NCBI GenBank assembly: GCA_046598395.1
Contig: JBKJIQ010000015.1
Span: forward strand, 8,003-72,002
Direction: 5' to 3'
DNA: 64,000 nt
From: JAENVU01 sp046598395
GTDB lineage: Bacteria; Actinomycetota; Acidimicrobiia; IMCC26256; JAENVU01
Part shown: piece by piece, positions 58,988 to 64,000 of the stretch
Layout: every line of letters begins with the position of its first letter
How positions within the stretch are numbered: position 1 is the stretch's first letter
Notes under the pieces: generated by a model
Told to the model about the DNA's origin: nothing
Seen by the model: only the letters and a program-made list of their open reading frames with translations
The model's database searches: none
Program-made: the position numbers and the translations under genes

Positions 58988-60804
58988 TGCCGCGCGACGA
59001 CGCGCTCGGCGACCTCCGCACGCTGGTCGGTCGCGGCGAGTACCTGACCGCGTACGACCGCGCGACCGCGGCGCTCGACACGTTCCCCGACGACCTGGAG
59101 GTCAACTACCTCGCGGTCCTCGCGCTCGTGCGGTCAGGCGCGCACGCCACCGCGCTCGCGCAGCTCGACGCCCGCTTCACCGACGCATCGCTTCGCCGCA
59201 CCGACGTACCCGCCAAGCTGCGCGAAGACATCGCGGCGCTCCGGGCCCGCATCGCCAAGGACCGCGCGCTCGCGACGCCCGCCGACCAACGCGCATCCGC
59301 CGCCGCGACCGCGGCTGCCGCCTACGAGGAAGTGTTCGACCGCTTCGGCCGGTCGTACTCGTGTATCAACGCGGCCACGCTCTGGCTGCTCGCCGGTGAT
59401 GCCGAACGCTCCCGTCACCTCGCCGATGCGGCGCTCACACTCACCCGATTATCCGCTGTGGAATCGACCGGCGACGCCTATTGGCTCGCGGCTACGGAAG
59501 CCGAGGCGCTGCTGTTGCTCGGTGATCCGATTGCCGCGCGCGCCGAGCTCGAACGTGCCGAGCAGGAGGCACCGGGCGACTACGCGTCGCGTGCCAGCAC
59601 CCGCAGTCAGCTCCGTCTCATCTGCGACCACGCCGGCATCGACACCGCGGTCCTCGCTCCACTCCACACCCCGCGTGTGATCCACTTCGCCGGCCACCGG
59701 GTCGCCCGCATCGGGACCCCCGGTCGCTTCCCTGCCACCGCGGAGGCCGCAGTGCGGGTCGACGTCGATCGGTATTTGGAGGATCGCGACGTCGGCTTCG
59801 GGTACGGATCCCTCGCCTCGGGTGCCGACATCATCGTGGCCGAGGCACTCCTCGCACGCGGCGCGGAACTCCACGTGACGCTGCCGTTCGAGCAGGACGA
59901 GTTCGTCGCGGTGTCGGTGGCCGACGCCGGAACAGAGTGGGTCACCCGCTTCGAGGCATGTCTGGCCGCGGCGAGCAGCGTGACCGCGGCCACCGAGGGC
60001 GCGTACCTGGACGAGCCGGGCCTGTTCTCGCACTGCGCCAACCTCGCGATGGGCGACGCAGTCCTCCGAGCCAAGAACCTGGACACGGGGGTCGAGCAAC
60101 TCGCGATCTGGGACGGCCTCGATCCGGTGAACGAGGCCGGGACCGCCGTCGACGTGGCCACCTGGCGCCACACCGGACGCACGGGCACCGTCATCGACAG
60201 CCGCAGCGACCTTCTGGACGCGCCCACAGCGGACGAGGGGCCGACGAACGATGATGACGCGCGTCAGGTGCGGGCCATGCTCTTCGCCGACGTCTCGGGC
60301 TACAGCTCGCTCACCGACGCGCAGATCCCCGCGTTCGTGGAGCACGTGCTCGGCCCGCTCGGGAAGACGCTGGAAGATTTCATCGACGACCTCCGGTACC
60401 TGAACACCTGGGGCGATGCGATCTTCGCGGTCCTCGACTCGGTCACCGTGGCCGCGGAGTGCGCGCTCGCGCTCCAGGCCTCGATGCGGAACCTCGACCT
60501 CGCCGCCGCGGCGCTGCCCGAGACCGTGGCACTGCGTATCGGTGGGCACGCAGGCCCGGTCTTCTCCCGCACCGACCCGATTCGTGGCGACGCCAACTTC
60601 TACGGCGACGCGGTCACACGCGCGGCGCGCATCGAGCCGCGCACCCCCGTGGGCGAGGTCTACGTCACCCACCCGTTCGCCGCGTTGATCGCGCTCGAAG
60701 CACCCGCGGACCTGGCCTGTCAGTACGTGGGTCGGCTCCCCGCCGCCAAGGCCTACGGCACGTTCCCGATGTACCTCCTCACGAAGGTGAACCCCGAGGC
60801 ATGA
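58987..60804 (+). CDS. TPR/SLOG-like protein with class III cyclase domain
   Basis: 605 residues from ATG 58987, which shares its A with the preceding TGA. Residues ~1-225 are helical (TRAFs-binding/TPR-like: LGDLRTLVGRGEYLTAYDRATAAL). Residues ~235-395 form a Rossmann-like domain (IHFAGHRVARI, then GFGYGSLASGADIIVAEALLARGAELHVTLPFEQDEFVA), like SLOG nucleotide-sensor proteins. The class III cyclase domain is ~430-590, with metal Asp in LFADVSGYSSL and in LNTWGDAIFAVL, and a DAVTRAARIEPRT segment where Asn is replaced. It could make or sense cyclic nucleotides. It overlaps the next gene by 4 nt. Confidence 0.85.
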   Translation: MPRDDALGDLRTLVGRGEYLTAYDRATAALDTFPDDLEVNYLAVLALVRSGAHATALAQLDARFTDASLRRTDVPAKLREDIAALRARIAKDRALATPADQRASAAATAAAAYEEVFDRFGRSYSCINAATLWLLAGDAERSRHLADAALTLTRLSAVESTGDAYWLAATEAEALLLLGDPIAARAELERAEQEAPGDYASRASTRSQLRLICDHAGIDTAVLAPLHTPRVIHFAGHRVARIGTPGRFPATAEAAVRVDVDRYLEDRDVGFGYGSLASGADIIVAEALLARGAELHVTLPFEQDEFVAVSVADAGTEWVTRFEACLAAASSVTAATEGAYLDEPGLFSHCANLAMGDAVLRAKNLDTGVEQLAIWDGLDPVNEAGTAVDVATWRHTGRTGTVIDSRSDLLDAPTADEGPTNDDDARQVRAMLFADVSGYSSLTDAQIPAFVEHVLGPLGKTLEDFIDDLRYLNTWGDAIFAVLDSVTVAAECALALQASMRNLDLAAAALPETVALRIGGHAGPVFSRTDPIRGDANFYGDAVTRAARIEPRTPVGEVYVTHPFAALIALEAPADLACQYVGRLPAAKAYGTFPMYLLTKVNPEA

Positions 60805-61466
60805 CGAATCGTCGACGCGAGACCCAGTGGCGCGCCGTCGACGCGGAACGGAGCGCGCTCGCCGGCGCCCTCGACGGGATCGCGGTCGAACAGTGGGACG
60901 CGCAGTCCCTCTGCGACCAGTGGAAGGTCCGCGACGTGGTCGCGCATCTCGTCGACTCGGTGGCGCTCGCCGGATCCGACCTCGTTCGCTTCGGGTGGCG
61001 CAGCCTGTACCAGTTCAACCGGGTCCGGGCCGATGCGGCGGTCGCGCGCGGCGGGCAATCGCCCGAGCAACTCCTCGCCGACCTGCGGGGCCACCTCGAC
61101 AGCCACCCTCGCCGGCCAATTCCCCGTCCGATCGACATGCTCTGCGACACCGCGGTGCACGTGCAGGACGTCCGCCGTCCGCTCGGCATCCCGTACGCCT
61201 TCCCGGCCGCCACTGCGATCACCGTGGCCGACCAGCTCGCGCGAAGCAACCTGCTCTTCGGCGCGAAGCGCCGCATCGGGGGCCTTCGCCTCGTCGCCGA
61301 TGACGTCACCTGGTCACGCGGCGAAGGTCCCGAGGTCCGGGGTCCGATCGAGGCCATGATCATGGTCATGGCCGATCGAGCGGTTCCGATGAGCGAGTTC
61401 CACGGCGACGGCGTCGACCTGCTCGCCACCCGGGTCCGGCCCCCTGCGCCGACGACGCAGCCATGA
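60801..61466 (+). CDS. MDMPI/DinB-type protein paired with cyclase
   Basis: 221 residues from ATG 60801 (ATGA overlap with the cyclase stop); its own stop overlaps the next cyclase start (ATGA). The DinB helices read ERSALAGALDGIAVEQWDAQSLCDQWKVRDVVAHLVDSVALAG, with the metal-type histidine, and later IDMLCDTAVHVQDVRRPLG. A C-terminal segment (ADDVTWSRGEGPEVRGPIEAMIMVMADR) is the family's second domain. It is translationally coupled on both sides to cyclase genes, which suggests a common pathway; the substrate is unknown. Confidence 0.88.
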   Translation: MTNRRRETQWRAVDAERSALAGALDGIAVEQWDAQSLCDQWKVRDVVAHLVDSVALAGSDLVRFGWRSLYQFNRVRADAAVARGGQSPEQLLADLRGHLDSHPRRPIPRPIDMLCDTAVHVQDVRRPLGIPYAFPAATAITVADQLARSNLLFGAKRRIGGLRLVADDVTWSRGEGPEVRGPIEAMIMVMADRAVPMSEFHGDGVDLLATRVRPPAPTTQP

Positions 61467-63433
61467 CCGCAAATCTGCCCGGCGATATTGCCGACCTCGT
61501 CATCGCCGGACGCGCCGCCTTTGCGAAGTCCGACTGGCCCGCCGCGTACGACGCCCTGATCCAAGCGGACGCGATCACGCCGCTCGCAGCGGAGGACCTC
61601 GACCGCGCCGCCGAAGCCGCGATGTGGGTCGGCGAGCACCAGGCCTGCGTTGAGTTCGGCCAACGCGCGTTCACCGCTTGGGAGAGCGCGGGCGAGGTCA
61701 GGCACGCGGCGACCGCCGCGATGTCGCTGTGCCGCGACCACGTGGCGCGGCAGCGATCGGCCGTCGCCGCCGGTTGGTTCCAGCGCGCGCAGCACTTGCT
61801 CGAAGACGTCGAAGAATGTTCGGAGACCGGACGCCTCAAGGGTCTGGAGGGCGCGATCGCCATGTTCCTTCTCAAGGACCTCGAGGCGGCCGAGGGTCAT
61901 TTCGACCGGGCCTTGCAGATCGCCCGCGCGGTCGGCGACCGGGACCTCGAAGCAATGCAGCTCGTCATGATCGGTACCGTGCAAGTCCGACGCGGCGATG
62001 TGACCAGCGGGTTGCGCATGATGGACGAGGCGATGACCTCGGCCGTCACCGGATCGCTCGGCAACATCGTGACCGCGCAGATCTACTGTTCGACGATCAG
62101 CCTGTGTCAGGCGCTCGGCGACGTCCGCCGGGCGCACGAATGGACCGAGGAAGCGGTCAGCTGCTCGACCCGACCCGGAACGTCGGACTACCCGGGCGAC
62201 TGCCGCCTGCACCGGGCCGAGATCACACGACTGCGCGGCGATTGGACCGAGGCCGAGACCGAGCTCCACCGGGTGATGGGCGACCTCGAGCGATGGGACC
62301 TCACCCACGTCGGGGGCGCCTGGCACGAGATCGGCGCGATCGAGCTGCGGCGCGGCAACCTCGCGGCGGCACGTCAGGCGTTCGAACACGCCCAGGAGTA
62401 TGGCAACGAGTGCCTCCCCGGCCTGGCTGCGCTCCGGCTCGCCGAGGGCGACCATGCGCACGCGGCCGCGCTGCTCGCCGCCGCCGTCGCCCAGGCCGCC
62501 GCCGCCGATCCCCTGGCGGTCGCGCAACTGCTCCCGGTGCTCATCGAGGCACAGATCCACGGTGACGATCTCGACGCGGCCGACGCGTCGCTGGCCCGAC
62601 TCACCGAGTTCGCCGAGACATTCGCGACGGTCGTGCCCCAGGCCGAGGCGGCGATCGGCGCGGCCCGGCTCGCCGCGGCCCGGAACGATCTCGATCGCGC
62701 CGCGACCAGTGCCCGCGCCGCAATCAGCCTGTGGCGCGACGCCGGCCTGCCCTACGAGACCGCGCAGGCTCAGCACCTCCTCGCCGATGTCAGCCACCGC
62801 GCCGGCGATCGGGCCGCGGCCATCGTCGAGCTCGATGCGGCGCTCGCGGTCTTCGAAGGCCTTGGCGCGACCAGGGATCTCACGGCGGCCCAAATGCTGC
62901 GCGCCCGCCTCGGCGATCTTGCCCCCGGCCGGCGCGTCTGCCGCACCTTCATGTTCACCGACATCGTCGACTCCACCCGGCTGCTCGCGGCGATGGGTGA
63001 CGATCGCTGGGCCGGCGTCTTGCGCTGGCACGACCGCACCATCCGCGACCTGTTGATGCAGCACGGCGGCATCGAAGTGAAGCAGCGTGGCGGTGGCGAC
63101 GGCTTCTTCGCCGCGTTCGAGGACGCGAGCGACGCCGTCGGGTGTGCACAGGCCATCCAACGCCAGTGCGCGGCGCATCGCGAGGAAGCGGGATTCGCGC
63201 CCGACGTTCGCATCGGCGTCCATCAGGCCGACGCGCTGTTGAGCGGCCACGACTTCGCCGGGATCGGCGTGCACGAGGCGGCGCGCATCGGCGCGATGGC
63301 CGAGGCCGGGCAGATCGTCGCCAGCGCGATGACGGTCGCCGCCGCGGGTTCGCCGGCCGCGACAACGCCGGTCGAGGTCGAGCTCAAGGGCCTGGCCGCA
63401 CCGATGCTCGTGCAGACCGTCGAGTGGAGCTGA
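61463..63433 (+). CDS. Class III cyclase with long TPR-like sensor domain
   Basis: 656 residues. The first ~480 are a helical scaffold paralogous to the LuxR regulator at 55578-57230. The cyclase domain (~490-650) has both metal aspartates: FMFTDIVDSTRLL and QRGGGDGFFAAF. VKQRGG carries the purine-type Lys. The transition-state region reads GIGVHEAARIGAMAEAG, with His-Glu where Asn is usual; this form occurs in other actinobacterial cyclases. It probably makes cAMP, or senses a signal through the helical domain. It overlaps the upstream MDMPI gene by 4 nt and is 37 nt before another. Confidence 0.9.
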   Translation: MTANLPGDIADLVIAGRAAFAKSDWPAAYDALIQADAITPLAAEDLDRAAEAAMWVGEHQACVEFGQRAFTAWESAGEVRHAATAAMSLCRDHVARQRSAVAAGWFQRAQHLLEDVEECSETGRLKGLEGAIAMFLLKDLEAAEGHFDRALQIARAVGDRDLEAMQLVMIGTVQVRRGDVTSGLRMMDEAMTSAVTGSLGNIVTAQIYCSTISLCQALGDVRRAHEWTEEAVSCSTRPGTSDYPGDCRLHRAEITRLRGDWTEAETELHRVMGDLERWDLTHVGGAWHEIGAIELRRGNLAAARQAFEHAQEYGNECLPGLAALRLAEGDHAHAAALLAAAVAQAAAADPLAVAQLLPVLIEAQIHGDDLDAADASLARLTEFAETFATVVPQAEAAIGAARLAAARNDLDRAATSARAAISLWRDAGLPYETAQAQHLLADVSHRAGDRAAAIVELDAALAVFEGLGATRDLTAAQMLRARLGDLAPGRRVCRTFMFTDIVDSTRLLAAMGDDRWAGVLRWHDRTIRDLLMQHGGIEVKQRGGGDGFFAAFEDASDAVGCAQAIQRQCAAHREEAGFAPDVRIGVHQADALLSGHDFAGIGVHEAARIGAMAEAGQIVASAMTVAAAGSPAATTPVEVELKGLAAPMLVQTVEWS

Positions 63434-63470
63434 GAATCACGCAATGACCGAAACGTGAACGATCGCCGCG

Positions 63471-64000
63471 ATGGCCGAGGCCGAACAGACGGAGTTCGTC
63501 GAGCTGGTCACAACCTTGACTGCGGCCGAGTGGTCGGCGCCGTCGCTCTGCGACGGGTTGACCGTCCGGGACATCGTCGTGCACATCGCCGCACACATCC
63601 AGGGCGAGCCAAGTGGGGCGGAGATCAAACGAGCCATCCTCCGGTTTCCGTTGCAGCCCGGTCGGGTCGGCAAACGCCTCGACCGGGACCAGCGAGCGCG
63701 CCACGCGCAGCGTTCCGAGGAGAACCTGATCGAATGGCTCGCGGCCGCCATCGACACCCCCGATTCGCCGACCCAGCTCAGCGAGCTGGTGATCCACCAG
63801 CAGGACATCCGCCGGGCGATCGACCGCCCCCGCACCATCTCGTCCGATCGACTCGCGGCGGTCCTGGACTTCAGCACGAGCAAGGCGGGCCAAATGTCGG
63901 TGAACTTCGCGCGCTGGCGGGTGCGCGGCCTCCAACTCGTCGCGACCGACCTGGCGTGGAACCGCGGTAAGGGACGGGCCGTGGCCGGCCCGGGCGAGGC
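63471..64000 (+). CDS. MDMPI/DinB-type protein, C-terminus beyond window
   Basis: 176 codons are visible from ATG 63471, open to the edge. FVELVTTLTAAEWSAPSLCDGLTVRDIVVHIAAHIQGEP is the DinB start with its conserved His. EWLAAAIDTPDSPTQLSELVIHQQDIRRAIDRPR carries the second His. LVATDLAWNRGKGRAVAGPG begins the C-terminal domain. It is the second MDMPI gene directly following a cyclase gene, so the cyclase-MDMPI pair occurs twice in tandem. Confidence 0.85.
   Translation, partial: MAEAEQTEFVELVTTLTAAEWSAPSLCDGLTVRDIVVHIAAHIQGEPSGAEIKRAILRFPLQPGRVGKRLDRDQRARHAQRSEENLIEWLAAAIDTPDSPTQLSELVIHQQDIRRAIDRPRTISSDRLAAVLDFSTSKAGQMSVNFARWRVRGLQLVATDLAWNRGKGRAVAGPGE

Noticed and set aside
60779..63274. 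831-codon minus-strand frame opposite the MDMPI and cyclase genes
   Set aside because: It covers two genes with clear motifs on the plus strand; it is a shadow caused by GC-rich third positions.

Overview
The window looks like a high-GC Actinomycetota chromosome, most plausibly an acidimicrobial or related free-living lineage. This is inferred from gene content, not from a marker gene. The evidence is four mycothiol-dependent (MDMPI/DinB-type) proteins, actinobacterial LuxR regulators with cyclase-NTPase-TPR layout, an InhA-like enoyl reductase, a heliorhodopsin, GTG/TTG starts, and promoters whose -10 box lies 6-9 nt before the start codon (probable leaderless mRNAs). I saw no rRNA, tRNA, CRISPR array, insertion sequence or phage genes.

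Layout. 1-2.4 kb: a P450 and the start of a large membrane protein, then an MDMPI protein. 2.4-7.2 kb: malic enzyme and fumarase (C4 acid metabolism) and a GH29 fucosidase. 7.2-12.1 kb: a complete branched-chain amino-acid-type ABC importer with a fused LivH-LivM permease. 12.1-15.8 kb: two carotenoid oxygenases flanking a TetR regulator. 15.9-24.7 kb: a mixed stretch with a Calx-beta secreted protein, SRPBCC and flavoprotein genes, nitronate monooxygenase and SDR genes, and a two-component system divergent from a small secreted repeat protein that it probably controls. 24.7-30.4 kb: an amidohydrolase, a uracil-DNA glycosylase-like gene, a heliorhodopsin operon with two tiny membrane proteins, an SRPBCC gene sharing its promoter, a decayed DUF2867 gene and a cupredoxin. 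30.4-36.6 kb: a secreted DUF1996/beta-helix pair, an 1110-residue LuxR regulator, and RidA. 36.9-44.6 kb: a winged-helix regulator, an InhA/FabI-type reductase, a truncated DUF6671 gene, and a DabB-DabA inorganic-carbon pump co-transcribed with a thiolase-like protein. 44.8-47.1 kb: a release-factor-like (baeRF) gene and a TerC/Alx transporter behind a probable yybP-ykoY Mn2+ riboswitch. 47.2-55.5 kb: a membrane-anchored protein, PPK2, an ABC permease-glycosyltransferase pair, a methyltransferase and small proteins. 55.6-64 kb: a signalling block with a LuxR/TPR regulator, a thioesterase, a WD40 remnant, and two consecutive cyclase + MDMPI gene pairs, the last running off the window.

How the parts may work together. 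Carotenoid oxygenases could supply retinal or apocarotenoids, and a heliorhodopsin that would bind retinal lies 12-15 kb away. The DAB pump would raise cytosolic bicarbonate, the substrate of acyl-CoA carboxylases. Its promoter shares a 7-6-7 inverted repeat with the promoter of the nearby enoyl reductase, so carbon uptake and lipid synthesis may be co-regulated. The riboswitch would tie Mn2+ level to a TerC exporter and, unexpectedly, to a release-factor-like protein. Several gene remnants (TetR, cyclase, DUF2867, DUF6671, WD40) show that the intergenic parts are littered with decaying genes.
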